This document shows positions 1 through 11,488 of a stretch of 64,000 nucleotides of DNA, one piece after another. A program made the position numbers and the translations under genes. The DNA is taken from positions 79,548,713 through 79,612,712 of the forward strand of contig OW799236.1 in NCBI GenBank assembly GCA_941918925.1. The letters run 5' to 3'. This stretch comes from Phyto melanocephala (taxonomy: Eukaryota > Arthropoda > Insecta > Diptera > Rhinophoridae). The notes under the pieces were generated by a model. It ran no database searches. It saw nothing but the letters and a program-made list of their open reading frames with translations, and was not told where the DNA came from. Numbering within the stretch: position 1 is the stretch's first letter; each line of letters opens with the position of its first letter.

Positions 1-584
1 GATCTTTATACAGACGGTTCAAAGATTGGTGGCCAATCTGGAATGGGCTTATACGACATGAGCAAAAAAAAAATGGCAAAACACTGATGTCTGTAAGGTG
101 ACAAGAACACTATGGGGTGACCCTAATCTTGGGCAATCAAAAGAGATTTGGAGACTAAGTAGACCAACACTTAGGAAACTAACCAGTGTAATTACAGGTC
201 ATATGGAGTTGAGAACCCATCTAGCTCGCATGAAATTATCTGAGGAAATAACATGTAGAGCATGCGAGAAAGAGGATGAGACTTTGGTACACTACCTCTG
301 TCATTGTCCTGCGTTTGGGCATATTAGGCGCGAAAATTTTACAGTGGATACTATGCCGAACTTGGAATACCTGGGGAACTCGAACTGGAGATCCATAAGG
401 AGTTACATTGAGGGGAATGGTTACTTGGACTAGTCCGTTATTTATGGGGATTAATTTTTATGACTTTTGCTTGGGAATTCCGTTTTCCATATGGAGCGCA
501 CAACATGCCAAGTGGGCATAAGTGTATACCTGTCATGGGTTTGGGCTTTTAGTGCCTCTCCTATTCAACCTAACCTAACCTAAC
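1..584 (+). mobile_element. non-LTR retrotransposon 3' end, truncated and broken
   Basis: Bases 1-87 encode an RNase H-type start (DLYTDGSK, then a Gly-rich turn) that hits a stop. After a deletion or frame change, 98-433 encodes the C-terminal part with LRTHLARMK and a C-x2-C...H...C motif (CRAC, then HYLCHCP). This arrangement is typical of RNase H-bearing non-LTR elements (I/R1-type relatives). About 150 nt of 3' UTR follow, ending in a simple-repeat tail of three AACCT units (567-584). The element runs off the left edge of the window, and reverse transcriptase, if present, lies outside. It is inactive as seen. Confidence 0.75.
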
Positions 585-2049
585 GATTTGATTGTTTATT
601 CAAGTGATTCGAGTTACAGCGTCATCATCTCGAATCTTCTCAAAGTTTGGTCTTTGATTCTATCTGATCATTTACTTATCTTTGTCTGATGTATTCTCTG
701 TTACTCCACATGTAAAGGCGTATGCGCTAATTTTAAAAAGAACTTAATACACCTTAATATTGCGTGGAATGGTGAGATTCCATATTAATAATTCTCTTCA
801 TTTATTGAATCGTTTAAATTGTCGTAGTTATTTTGTGTCGTTTTGCAAATTAGGCATGACATTGTTCAGGTTGTATTTGTCAGTTCATTAACGACTTTTC
901 ATTCAACCATGGTCAGCTGGAACTCATAACTACATGGCCGTATAAATTATTAGATTCCTCGAAGTTACCTTCCAAAAAAATTTTGTTGTGGTTGATTTCT
1001 TAAACAGGTGAAATAATTTTAGGTTTTTCAACGTCATGCCTTAAAATTATTTGTCTCGCTAACTTTCAGTCGTAGACTTATCCTGGGACTATTGTTGTTT
1101 TTAAAAATATATTCTAATCTACCTATTACCTGTATACACATGGGCTCAGGTCAAGTTATGTAATTTTGAATATAATGCAGTTGAAAATTTCTACATTAGG
1201 TTAAGAAAGGATATGGAAAAATCATAGAATTTTATTTAAAAATATGGGAATGGAAGAATCATGGGATTTATTTTAAAAATATGGGAGATATAAAAATTTA
1301 TAGTTTTGTTTAAGTTGCCATTAAAGTTGAGAATTTTTAGAAACTGGATAGCTGGTGAATATCGATTTATCTGGACAAACACAAAACAAAGATTTAACTT
1401 GTTATTTTTTTAAATTAAAAGGCTAAATATCAATATAGTCTAAAAGATTGATGATCCGTTTCCTACTTTTCTAGATACTACATTTTAAAGTGTTCCGAAT
1501 TACATTTGAACACAAAAAATCAGTCAACTTTGAAGGGCTTTATCTTGTAAACCATAAATCTGATTGTAATATGATAAGCATATTAGAAAATGTTGGAATA
1601 CATGAAATTTTTGATATTTGCAACCTCATTTGTTCTACAAGCGCCACTGTGCCTTGTGGGCAGAGACGGTAATAGTTAGTTAAAGCTATGACGTAACTTT
1701 TTACTTTACTGTGTAAAGACTACTTTAGTAAAATGCAATACAGAAATGGCGCCAGCAGAATCAAGAGCTTGTCTAAATTTCTGCTGCCAAAAAAAAAACA
1801 ATAACAGTAGAATCTTTAGATCTTTTAAGGGGTGAACACACTAAATATTTGTTAGGAATTGTCTCAATGTTATTGTTAAGAAGCCAAAATAAAAATAAAA
1901 TCAGACTAATTGAGAGTGTCGTATTTGTTGGTACCGTTTCTTTTCGCATTTCTGTCGGTTTCGACATAAAAATGAGACGACAGCGCCACTAACAATAAAG
2001 CTGAATATCTTTTTATACTTAATTGGGTGTAAAAAAAGCGCAAATTTTT
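585..2049. other. intronic DNA, no gene recognised
   Basis: AT-rich sequence with no coding signal that I trust. A short imperfect tandem duplication occurs at about 1207-1288 (two units of about 42 nt built around AATCAT...AAAAATATGGG). Bases 1490-1672 hold a 60-codon open frame with no recognisable motif, probably chance. Confidence 0.4.
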
Positions 2050-2880
2050 TTTTAATTTTTAGGTTTTTTTGAAACATTTGTAAAATATAACTCTAGTCAG
2101 AGTATTTGCCAGTGTTAGTTGTAACCTTTTCCCATCTTTCTAGCAATATGTGGATAGAAAGAACTGCCTACCTTTTAAAGCATAGAACGAATAAAACCAA
2201 TTTCTGATACTCTTTTCTGCAACGAAACGTATTCCAGAGAGAGCGTTCTGAATAAATGGAAAAAATACTAAGAGGCCGAAGCAATGGCAGTACTACAAAG
2301 CGGGTGAGGTAAAACTTCCCGAACACTTTTTATAAATAATTTTTAACCGGTATTTCAACATGTGACCGAGCGTTTTTATAATGGAATATTATGGTTTCCT
2401 GCTGTTGGCATTTTTTGGGCAATGCTCACTTTAAAAGAATCAGTTGCATTCGGTACAGTTTGCATGTGAGAGTCTGCCCATATTTCAGCATTTCGTAATA
2501 GATAGGGCCCTTTTAGTCTCTATAAATAGACAGCATCACCTTGACGCCATGGATATTTGACACTGGTGTCGATTTGTCTTCGGGTTATTATAATGGATCC
2601 ATTTTCTGTCGCAAGTAATGAGTCGGTGCAAATTTTCTTTTATACCGTTAAAGAATTATTTAAGACATGCAAACTTAAATTTCCAAATTTTTTAGCTCAA
2701 AAACTTCTTCTCAAAAACGTTTTGAAATTGCTTTAGCAGCTTCAAATGAAATTGCATGCTGTGGTTGGGTTCGACAACAATCTACTTGTTGCGTGAGACC
2801 ATGTTCGTGCAACGTAAAGTAGACAAAAGGCAAACCTCGCATAAGCATACAAAAAATAACAACTGTAAGATTTTTTACCA
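2050..2880 (-). mobile_element. mariner relic, irritans-like (copy 1)
   Basis: Minus-strand translation in three broken frames gives mariner transposase landmarks in order. Near 2730-2800 is a helix-turn-helix piece (about KAISKRF). Near 2580-2640 is the first catalytic block read as CDRKWIHYNNPK (usual form VTGDEKWIHYDNPK). Near 2120-2160 is the C-terminal block HILLERWEKV followed by TNTGKYSD and a stop. Many stops and indels are present, and no intact inverted repeats were recognised. It is related to the relic at 44120-44935, with the same order and orientation. Confidence 0.7.
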
Positions 2881-3059
2881 CCTTGTACAAGATGGCTTGC
2901 TTTTGTTTTTTTTTTTTAGTTGTAGAACTTTGTCATTGAAATCTCAATAAAAAACAGAGGAATACGTATGAGCAAAAAATCATATTTTAGCCGCAAATAG
3001 ATTGAAATTTTTGATTTTCAATACCAAAAATTTCAAAATCGTTTCTGATATTTTTATAC

Positions 3060-3640
3060 TAGATACGAAATTGTGGGATATATGGGGACTTCAACAAGTT
3101 GATTTCAGCGCTTACATAGCACACCAAGTAGTCAATTGCTTCGAGCTTATCAGCGTATACTAGCGACTTCTCAAAAAATAGTCTACCGGCGTTAAATCGT
3201 GCGATCTTTTAGGCCAATTCACGGGTTCGAAACCTAAAACTATGCAGTTCAATAAATTAATTGTGGCACAACATGTTACGCAATCTTGTTGAAAAGCACA
3301 TCATGGTTGTTTGATTGATAAATGAAAAAGGCAGTAGTCATCGCTCTATAGCGGTCAACAGTACGATACGGACACGCATCCATTGATTTGTCGAAAACAG
3401 ATTTTAAAGAAAAAACTGGACTTGTGAATTGACTTTCAAGGTCGTACAACTTCTTTATCTCTCGATTATTTCCCATAAGAAAACGCGAAGATATTGGTTT
3501 ATGCCTATAAGCCAAAAACAATTTATTACTTGTTATACGTTAACTACGGCAAGCAGTGCCGTACGTTCGACGTCTAGAATGTACTTCATCAAAAACAGCA
3601 GCCCACGGAAATATTTCTAATTGCTAATGACTTAAATCAA
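3060..3640 (-). mobile_element. rosa-type (DD41D) mariner relic
   Basis: Minus-strand frames give, from right to left, DRYRAM (near 3340), a second-Asp block AFQQDCVTCC (near 3270) and a third-Asp block VNWPKRSHDLTPVDYFL (near 3190), then YADKLEAIDYL. WP-x-RS-x-DLTP-x-DYFL is characteristic of the rosa-type family seen repeatedly in this window. Frames are broken by stops and indels and no inverted repeats were located. Function is lost. Confidence 0.65.
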
Positions 3641-3652
3641 AATATATTTTTA

Positions 3653-3741
3653 TTTTGACGAGCTAAAAGCAACAGATAAATATAATCTTTTTTTTTAGAA
3701 TTTCAAGTTTTGACGAGCTAAAAGCAACAGATAAATATAAT
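3653..3741. repeat. 34-bp direct repeat, period 55
   Basis: A 34-nt unit beginning TTTTGACGAGCTAAAAGC occurs identically at 3653-3686 and 3708-3741, separated by 21 nt of T-rich sequence. No coding meaning is seen; it looks like a recent local duplication. Confidence 0.85.
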
Positions 3742-4450
3742 ATTGATATTGTCCTGTAAAAAACTCCTTTGTCAAGGGTCACCCTAAATTAGCCTACATA
3801 CACAGACTGTCTTTGACTGTCTTGACAAACACTAATACATTCTCTTTTATTTTTTTAGCATTGTATATTCGTAGAAAAATGTTGTTTACAAAAGAAAACA
3901 TTTCAAGGTTAGATCATAATTTAAACACTTACATAGACACTTCAAGTGCTTTTTTTGTTGTCGTATGTTTGTTTATTCTAGTTGGTTGCTGTTGCTGCAT
4001 GTTGGCACGATGATGTTTCGTTTTAAAAACTTTGTTTATCTTTCTTTTTTTTTGTTAATAAAAATGGGTCATTAAACAATGTTAAAGACGAACGTAAAAT
4101 GTGATATAAAAGCAAAAATTAAAAAAGAAAAAATTTAAATCTTAAACTTTTTTAATGAAATGTGTATTATGAAAACTGTCAAGTCTACAGTTTTACCCTT
4201 GTGTATGAATAAATGAATGAATGCGTGTGTGTGTGTGTTTGCTTGTACGTATGAGTGATATTAAACGAAACATGCAACTTTGAAAGGGAGTGTATTAAAT
4301 TAATATCAATCATACGTCAGATAAATGTTTCATACACAAAAAGTTTTTAATTTTTGTACAAACTATGTAAGTAGATAAATTTGTTTTAAGAAAGAAAATG
4401 ATTAACTAGCAATTTAGAAAGTTTTATGAAAACTAAATTAAAAAGTAATT
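3742..4450. other. intronic DNA, nothing recognised
   Basis: AT-rich sequence with a short GT microsatellite near 4222-4240. No coding or transposon motif is visible. Confidence 0.4.
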
Positions 4451-4740
4451 TTTATACCCTTGGCACGAGAGTATAAGAGGGTGTAGATAATACTGTCATT
4501 ATGTTTGTAATTTCTACAGCATTCAATCCTTAAATATAGACAAGTCGATTTAGTTATGTCCATCTGTCTGTCCGTTGGAGCGTTGAAATCAAATTTTTGA
4601 AGCTCCCTCGTATCCCACGAAAGTTTGTGTTATATCGATTAATCAGAAATGCTTTCGATAGTTTTGGTATTGAAAATCAGCAACAAATTACTGGCTAAGT
4701 TATGAGCAAAACCACATATGCTTTTGTTTTTATTGTGCAT
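4451..4740 (+). mobile_element. DINE-1/Helentron-like repeat fragment
   Basis: Begins TTTATACCCTTGGCACGAG and contains the family core: a TGTCCATCTGTCTGTCCG tract near 4558, GTTGAAATCAA and TATGAGCAAAA. These words (TATACCC start, GTCCGTCTGTCCG core) match the DINE-1/INE-1 class of non-autonomous Helentrons in flies. It is truncated at its right side. Confidence 0.6.
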
Positions 4741-4762
4741 TGCAACAAGAAAGTGCTATTTT

Positions 4763-5460
4763 AGTCAGTAAAATGCTATATTCGGCTGTGCTGAATCTGA
4801 TAATACTCCTCACCATCTTGTACATAGGTATAGTGACCACAGTGTATCTTAGCCTAAATTTCGTATTTAATATAATACGATATTTTTCTTTATTATTTCC
4901 GACGCCATATTTGATTTTGTATTAAGCCTTTCAAGCCCTTCATATTATACCTATTTTAATGGGATTAAGAAAAAATGTTTGCCGTTTTGTTTAGCATGCC
5001 ATCTTGGATTTTGAATTTTTTATTTGATTCAATAATATCGGGTTTAAATTGCCACACAATTTTCTTCAAATTATTATGAAAAACGTGTATCACTTTTATT
5101 ATCATTATTTATAATGATTTTATACGCTTAAAAACGTCCCATCATGAAATAATAAAAATGAAGGTGTGTATCAATAATAGAAAAAATTAAATAAAAAGAA
5201 TGTGTGCTTCAGCCAGGACTCGAAACCAAGTTTGCTCTAATGAAAAATGCAAAATTTGTATGGATATGTTGTGAAAAAACGAGGTGGTCTTGGATTTTTT
5301 CTCACGTCTCAGTTTCTTGATTTTTCTGATTTTCAATACGAATCTGCTCCCAAATATTTTAACACTACAAAGAGGTCTGAACGATGTCGGGGGCCTTAAA
5401 CGAAATTTATTTCAACATACAAATGGACAGTCGGACAATGTTCACTCGACTTCCTTAGTC
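4763..5460 (-). mobile_element. DINE-1/Helentron-like repeat, one or two fragments
   Basis: It starts with the family 3' module in reverse (GCTATATTCGGCTGTG near 4783), then the long-class body with the GCCATCTTGGATTTTGAA block near 5000. From about 5205 it shows the short-class body, reading AAAACGAGGTGGTC and a partial GGACAGTCGGACA tract near 5425. It is probably two adjoining fragments of the same superfamily in the same orientation. Confidence 0.5.
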
Positions 5461-5661
5461 CTTGTGTACACAGGGAAATATTTGGAAGGGAAACATCTGG
5501 AATTCTCTTTTGTGTTTTTCTCCGCGGTCATACAGGGAAACATTGTTGTTGGAAACATTCCAGTTTATATTTGTTTTTTTTGACATTGTACATATTTTAA
5601 TTTTTAATTTTATTTAGTACATTTTTTAGTTTTTTATTTTTATTCAAATAAAGTCAAATAT

Positions 5662-6203
5662 AAACAAGTAACAGTGCTATATTCGGTCGTGCCGAATCTT
5701 ATATATCCATCACAACGTGTAGTCATGCAATACCCATTCTTTGTATCACCATTCATCTCATATAAAATACGTACATACATGTAAAAAATACCAAAAAAAA
5801 AAAAAAAAAATTAAAAAAAAAATTTTTAAACAATTTTTTAAATATTTTTTTAACAAATTTTTTAAAAAAATTATAAACGACAGGTGAAGGGTATAAAAAC
5901 ATAGAGAACAAAGCACGCCGAAAAGAAATAAAGCAAATGTAAAAATCATAGCAAGTGTAAACAATAAGAACGAAAGCACCAAGCGTGCCTCCGAGAACGG
6001 GAAACAAACTTCATATTCTCTTCCCCACCCGTGCCTCTCTACCAAACAAAATGTTTCCCTTCCAAATGTTTTCCTGACTAAATGGTGACTTAGTCATAAG
6101 CTTTCAGAAAATGCATACTTGATGGGGTCGCGAACGAATCTTTTAGAAATTTCACACGGAATAACAAACCTATATAATCGCTGTGAAGGGTATAAAAACA
6201 AAA
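5662..6203 (-). mobile_element. DINE-1/Helentron-like repeat, short class
   Basis: The left edge is AAACAAGTAACAGTGCTATATTCGG with hairpin ATTCGGTCGTGCCGAAT, then ATATCCATCACAACGTGTAG. An A-rich tract lies at 5790-5870. The right edge is the core TTTCAGAAAATGCATACTTGATGGGG and TGTGAAGGGTATAAAAAC. The middle, including a stretch near 5890-6060, is divergent. Open frames on the minus strand here come from the A-tract and are not genes. Confidence 0.7.
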
Positions 6204-7263
6204 ATAAAAGGTGTTAATACACACTTATATATGTATGTACGTGTGTATATTATGGTACAAGTGTGTGTGTTTTTAGTTGTAGTTGGTATATTTTGTATGC
6301 TTATTCATGTGTATGTATGAAGGTATTGCCAAAAATTTCGTTTGCCTACACGAACGTTGCACGAACATGATCACACATAGCAGAGAGGTATGTTCCTACA
6401 TGATGATATGCCATGAATCAATAACAACAACAGCAAAGTGTAAATCTGTATCAGGAATAACTTAACAATATGTGAATGGTTAGTATCTATACTTTTGTAA
6501 AGGGTATATCGAGATTTGGCACATCCGAATAAAGCGCTATTTCTTGTCGTATTTTTTTTTTCTAATTTAAACTTGCATTCATAATGGTTACACTTATTAA
6601 ACTCTGTATCTAATTTAAGCAAAATGTAGATAAAATAGATTAACTCTAGTGCCTCTTTTCGTCTCTTGACTTGTTTGTCTCTTTTTCGTTTGTAAAATAA
6701 TAGTTGTTTTTTTATTTTTTAAGTCCCAAGTAAATAAAGCAAAAAAAAAACTTGAATCAAAACCTCTAAATTTAATTAACAATAAGTGTTGGTTTATTAA
6801 TTAAAACCATTTGTAACCATAAAATATTTATCAAATTTATCAAATTTTTAAAACTATTAAATTTTGTTATTTTTTTCAGTTCTGTTTCATTTTAGCTGCA
6901 CCTAAATCCTTTCAATAATATTTCAGAATTTAATAACACTGTATAAACAATTGTTATAAAAAAAAGAAATGACTAAAATAAATGCAAATAAAATATAAGA
7001 TGGATTATGTGAATATATTTATTAAAAAAAAGGAAGATTTAAATTATTAAATAATTTTTCCAACACAAAAAATTTTTAAAGTGGCTTTACGGAGTTTGTG
7101 CTTAAATACAGAATAGTTTAGATTTTTTTCTTTAAACAGAGAATTATAGAAAAATGTTTAAGTGGTCTTATTACCTAGTAGGCTTAATAGAAAAAATTAT
7201 ATTTAGTTGTTTAAATAATTGACTAAATTTCTCGGGATATGTGTTCAATTAATCTTTTAATGA
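6204..7263. other. intronic DNA, nothing recognised
   Basis: AT-rich, with a CA/GT-rich patch near 6220-6270. No recognisable coding or transposon motifs. Confidence 0.4.
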
Positions 7264-8155
7264 TAAAAAGGGTGAGCCATTCAAAGGTTAAATTTAAAAA
7301 TGCAATGAAACAAAAGCGGTTTAAATCTTGCCAAATTAAATTTTTTTGTTTTGTAGTATTGTTCCGGTTAGAAATGAAAAATATGTCCTCGGCTGGCCTC
7401 AGAGTACCCCACGTGATCGTAGCAATTATCGAGCACTTTTTCGAGTATATGCAGTTTTATCTCGGAAATTGCGTCGTTTAGGTTTGCCTTCAAATGCTTA
7501 ATTGTCTCTGATTTGTCAGCATAACACTTGTCTTTAACGGCGCCCTACAAAAAATAGTTAAACAGTGTCAAATCGCAGCTTCTTGGCGGCCAACTGATGT
7601 CCACATATCAGCTAATTAAACGGCCAAAACGTAGTACGCAATAAATCGAGTGTGGCATGAGATGTGTGGCAAGTTGCACCATCTTGTTGAAACGAAACAT
7701 CGTTCACATCAATACCATGAAGAGCGGGCACACATTAAACGGTTATCATGGTACGATAGGTGTCTTCATTGACCGCAATGGTTGCGCCGTTCTCATTTTT
7801 AAAGAAATATGGACCAATAATGCCTTTGTTTGTAATGTGTGCATTGGCTTCTGTAACACCACGTTTGGGTTTTACGAACTCCGAATGCGGCAATTTTGCT
7901 TATTATTGTACCCACCAAGATGGAAATAAGCTTTATTAGAAAATATGATATTTTCTAATTGCAATTTCTGATTAATTGTCTTTGTTTTTGAAATACATTT
8001 CCAATAAATCCCAACGTTGCTTAAGCATAAATCGATTTATTTTGTTCAGCGGAAAGAATATATTGAATTTTGTGACAGAATAGAATGAAATTAGTATTGC
8101 CAGATTCGAAATAACCGCTGGTTCAATTTAAACCGATATTTGGTCCACCCTTTAT
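7264..8155 (-). mobile_element. rosa-type (DD41D) mariner relic with both ends
   Basis: The ends are inverted: left AAAAAGGGTGAGCCATTC, right (reverse complement) ATAAAGGGTGGACCAAAT. Minus-strand translation gives GIIGPYFFKNENGATIAVN (near 7790), then DVNDVSFQQDGATCHT (near 7690), the second catalytic Asp block, and remains of the third block (near 7590). Before these, NCRI followed by F/VRKT is readable near 7880-7900. The length of about 890 bp against roughly 1.3 kb for complete family members implies internal deletion; several stops are present. Confidence 0.7.
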
Positions 8156-8850
8156 ATATTTGGTTGTTGAATAAAGTCTAGTTTATGTACATTTTACTGA
8201 TCTGGTATAAGCACGAGTGAAATGCACTAATTAGTTCCTAGAGATCTGGCCCATCACTACTCAAAATTTAGAGTTTTGAACAGCTGGGCTGCTCTTGCGA
8301 GTACTTAGACACTGACTGTTCTTTCGTTTATCACTTCCATGTCAGCTTAACCTCCAGGAATGTACATCTTTATAAAATATGCGTTGCGATTGATTTACGG
8401 TGCCATGAATAAAACCGTGCCAGTCAGGAGTCCAGTTCGTATTTCAACTAAATATTTCTGTACCCGTTAACTCTGAAAAAACTTAAAAATGCTTTCAAAT
8501 GAGATTCCCCAATCACATCAACGACTTACACTCTCCATCTGAGACTTTTTAGAAGATCACCTCCATAAATATTGAACCTGGCGTAGAAGTAAAAGTTACC
8601 ATTGCAAACTTAAAACAACATTGCCATGATGTATGATTTTGAGCATTTTAAGTAAAAGTTACACACAAAAAAAAAAGTTGTTGAAAATTCTACTGTAACC
8701 TGTCTAAGGATGATACGGCTCTCATCTGTCATTAATGATCTTAGACTCTAGTACAGATTCTTGCTGAGCATTTCTCATTTTTCGTGCTAAATGGTGATTA
8801 TTTCACATCTACCATGTAATATTATTCCTTCTTTAATATCAAGAGTGTGC
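8156..8850. other. intronic DNA, unassigned
   Basis: Less AT-rich than its surroundings between about 8220 and 8600, which suggests an old mobile element, but no frame gave a recognisable domain. Confidence 0.35.
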
Positions 8851-8854
8851 TGGC

Positions 8855-9073
8855 TTAACAGTAGACTACTTTTTTCACCTTAGGTGTTGTCTCTTTCGGG
8901 ATTCGTATAAGGGTTCTTAAATGTAAAGGTTGACGCTCTTTATACAAACTGTGCTGCATGAGTTTATGCAATATCATGGGAAGTATGTCTGCAGTGGCTA
9001 ATGCTATTGCAATGCCTATTGACGTACAGGTGAAATATAAAGCAACAATGGTAAAAAACAAACAACCAGATAT
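8855..9073 (-). other. unidentified open frame with a membrane-like helix
   Basis: The minus-strand frame is open from about 9091 to a TAA at 8855 and has no ATG start. It has high-complexity composition: a hydrophobic segment (around ALYFTCTSIGIAIALATA) followed by a basic polar tail (YKERQPLHLRTLIRIPK). This is unlike the low-complexity chance frames around it and could be an exon or transposed exon fragment. I do not recognise the family. An alternative reading is an 80-nt intron from GTAAGATATT (9096) to CAATAG inside the frame. It lies in intron 2 of the eys-like gene on the same strand. Confidence 0.2.
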
Positions 9074-9109
9074 CAAAAAATATATAATATCTTACCGGTG
9101 GCAGACGTC

Positions 9110-9335
9110 TCAGGGGTGATATCAGCTGCATTATTATATTAAGAGAGGAGGGGAAATGTGATGAAATAACTATAGTAGGAAATACCAAAGACATTGATCT
9201 TTATATAAACAGATTCAAGACTAGTAACCGAACTAGAATATGCTTATATGACATAACATGCGATAGAGATAAATACTCTCGTCTACCAGATCACAAACAG
9301 TTTTCCAGACTTAGATAATGGCAATTAAGTACGGG
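9110..9335 (+). mobile_element. non-LTR retrotransposon fragment (RNase H start)
   Basis: Plus-strand translation gives DIDLYINRFK...CLYDI, clearly parallel to DLYTDGSK...GLYDM at bases 1-63 of the window, also at nucleotide level (GATCTTTATA then GACATA). It is a degenerate fragment of the same element family with no conserved acidic residue left at the first position. Confidence 0.55.
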
Positions 9336-9529
9336 AGGTATCAAATGGATGAAGGAGAAATAGAAAAAAATTATTGGGAAAAATATTAAATTTTTTTAAT
9401 AAATCAAATATTTAAACACGTTGAAGATACTAAATTATAAGCCAAAAATTATTTCCAAGAGAAACTAACAAATTGGTTTGAAACTAACCAAAGCACTAAA
9501 ATACAACTGTTTCGGTGTTTTTATTAAAT

Positions 9530-10016
9530 TTATCGCTTTACAAGCGATAGAGCTAATATAAATATCAAATGAAAGAAATTGACTAGCGCAATATAATACA
9601 CTATAACATAAGTTAAAATCCATGATGGCCGCTACTAAAGAATGACATTCAATAATTTTATAAATGGGTCATTTGTGGTATTTCATAATGTATCTACTGA
9701 AATGTACCCAAATATAAGGGCTTGGCCAGTAGAATACAGTAAACTATTTAACAATGTAAATTCAAGAAAAAAAAACAAAATGGCGGAACATTTTTTAACC
9801 TTTTCAATATGGGTACTTAATGAAAGGGCTTGACTCGTAGAACTAACTTTGTAAAAATTTAAAAGCAAAGATGGCGTATGAAGTGACAAAGAAATTGATG
9901 CATAACATTAAATTTTAAATCTAGGCTATGCTACGATGTGGTCATTATACCTATGTACATGATAGTGAAGGGTATTGTCAAATCCGGCTCTGCCAAATAT
10001 AGCACTCTTATTTGTC
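9530..10016 (+). mobile_element. DINE-1/Helentron-like repeat, long class, 3' part
   Basis: Contains the GATGGCCGC and AAAGGGCTTGACT blocks shared with 59,460-59,760. The 3' module is GTGAAGGGTATTGTCAAATC, then hairpin TCCGGCTCTGCCAAAT and TAGCACTCTTATTTGT. The 5' half is missing or unrecognisable. Confidence 0.65.
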
Positions 10017-10745
10017 GTTATTAAGATAAGATGGACATAATTAAAAAATAATCGACAATAAGTTTTTCCATTAATTTCTTTGTATGAAATTTATTTTCTT
10101 TTTAATATTGTTTCAATTTTTTTAAATCAAAATATACAACGAATGTATGTAAATAGGGGTTTGAAGTATTGTTTTAATCTTATGCTCATTTTACATTTTG
10201 ATTTGACAAGTAGACATAAATAACTTTAAAATTTAATTCAATTACGAGAAAATTTTGTATCCACATTTTATACACACATTCATACTTATGTAGGCAAGTA
10301 TAGTTCAAACATGAGTATTTTCTTTTTCACATTTTATTTTTATTACGTATGATTTTTTGTTTCTTTTTGTAGGATTTGTTTTGTTTGCATTTTCTTATCA
10401 TTTACAAGTGAGTATGGTGAATATGCATGAGTATGATAAATGAAGCTCGGCATTTTTTTTTTGGTTGATGTGTTCATTTTGTTATACAACGGTCATTTTA
10501 TATACACATACTTACAAACATTTATATGCATATCGCTTTGTGTGTTTGTATAGGTAGGGTTATGAACTATGAACCGTTTACTGTTTTATCATAAACTCGT
10601 AGTCTTTTCCATTTCTATACAAACATACATTCATCCATGTATACTTATGTGTGCATTCATTCATATTCTTATACTAAACGCATATTGTGCTTATGTATGT
10701 AAAATTGATATTATTCAACTCAACCCAATTTTTGTACTCTGCCTC
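10017..10745. other. intronic DNA, nothing recognised
   Basis: AT-rich sequence with many TATGTATG/CATACATA words. The 81-codon frame at 10569 runs into the repeat that follows and is not a gene. Confidence 0.4.
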
Positions 10746-11488
10746 ATTTTTATACCCTTCACCTGTGGTGCACAAGGGTATATATATCTTTGTCATTCCG
10801 TTTGTAATTTCTAAAATTTTCATTTCCGACCTCATAAAATATATATTTTCTGAAAGCTTATGAATAGAGGAGTCGATTAAGCCCTGACCGTCTGTTCGTC
10901 TGCCCGTCCGTCCGTGTGTTGGTTGAAATCAACTTTTAGAAGCAACTGTATGTTCCCCAGATCAGTATATGGTATCAATCTCTTAGAAATATCCAGGAAT
11001 GAATCGCTATTGAAATTCAGAACAATCGCTCTATAACTTTGTTAGATATGAGCAAAAAACCACGACCACCTCGTTTTTTTCACAATTACAACAACAACAT
11101 ACATATATACTGGTTAAAGTAAACGTGGCATCGAATCCCAGCTGAGCCAAAAAAAAATTTTTTTATTTTATTTTATATATTATTCATATTTTTATTATTT
11201 TTTTTATTTTTTTTTTAAATTTTTTTTAAAATTTTTTTTGTATATTTTTTTTGTTTTTATTTTTTTATTTTTTTTTTATTTATTTTATTTATATTTTTTT
11301 TTTGTAATTTTTTTTTTAAACATACATACGTAAACTCAATTATAATTTTACAATGGTATGTATTTTCCATGTATTTACGTATTTTATATGAGATGAATAG
11401 TGATACAAAAAATTGTTTTTGCATGACTACACGTTGTGAAGGGTATAGAAGATTCGGTACGGCCGAATATAGCACTGTTACTTGTTTT
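10746..11488 (+). mobile_element. DINE-1/Helentron-like repeat, short class, nearly complete
   Basis: One of the most complete copies. The start is TATACCCTTCACCTGTGG, then ATTTCCGACCTCATAAAAT and a pyrimidine-rich GACCGTCTGTTCGTCTGCCC core. Next come ATGAGCAAAAAACCACGACC, a T-rich microsatellite (11155-11310) and ACGTTGTGAAGGGTATAG. The end is hairpin ATTCGGTACGGCCGAAT (11452-11468) and TAGCACTGTTACTTGTT. It matches the copy at 52203-53017 in the opposite orientation along its length. Confidence 0.75.

Noticed and set aside
567..584. Telomere repeat array
   Set aside because: Only three units at the 3' end of a non-LTR fragment; true telomeric arrays are long, and flies lack TTAGG telomeres.
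3653..3741. Possible CRISPR-like direct repeat
   Set aside because: Only two units, and the sequence is clearly eukaryotic; a local duplication explains it.
5753..6045. Two overlapping minus-strand frames of 84 and 95 codons
   Set aside because: They arise from the A-rich tract and body of a Helentron copy (F/K homopolymers).
9015..9096. An 80-nt intron from GTAAGATATT to CAATAG on the minus strand
   Set aside because: Signals fit, but the frame reads open through most of it and no homology supports splicing; kept only as an alternative for the unidentified frame.
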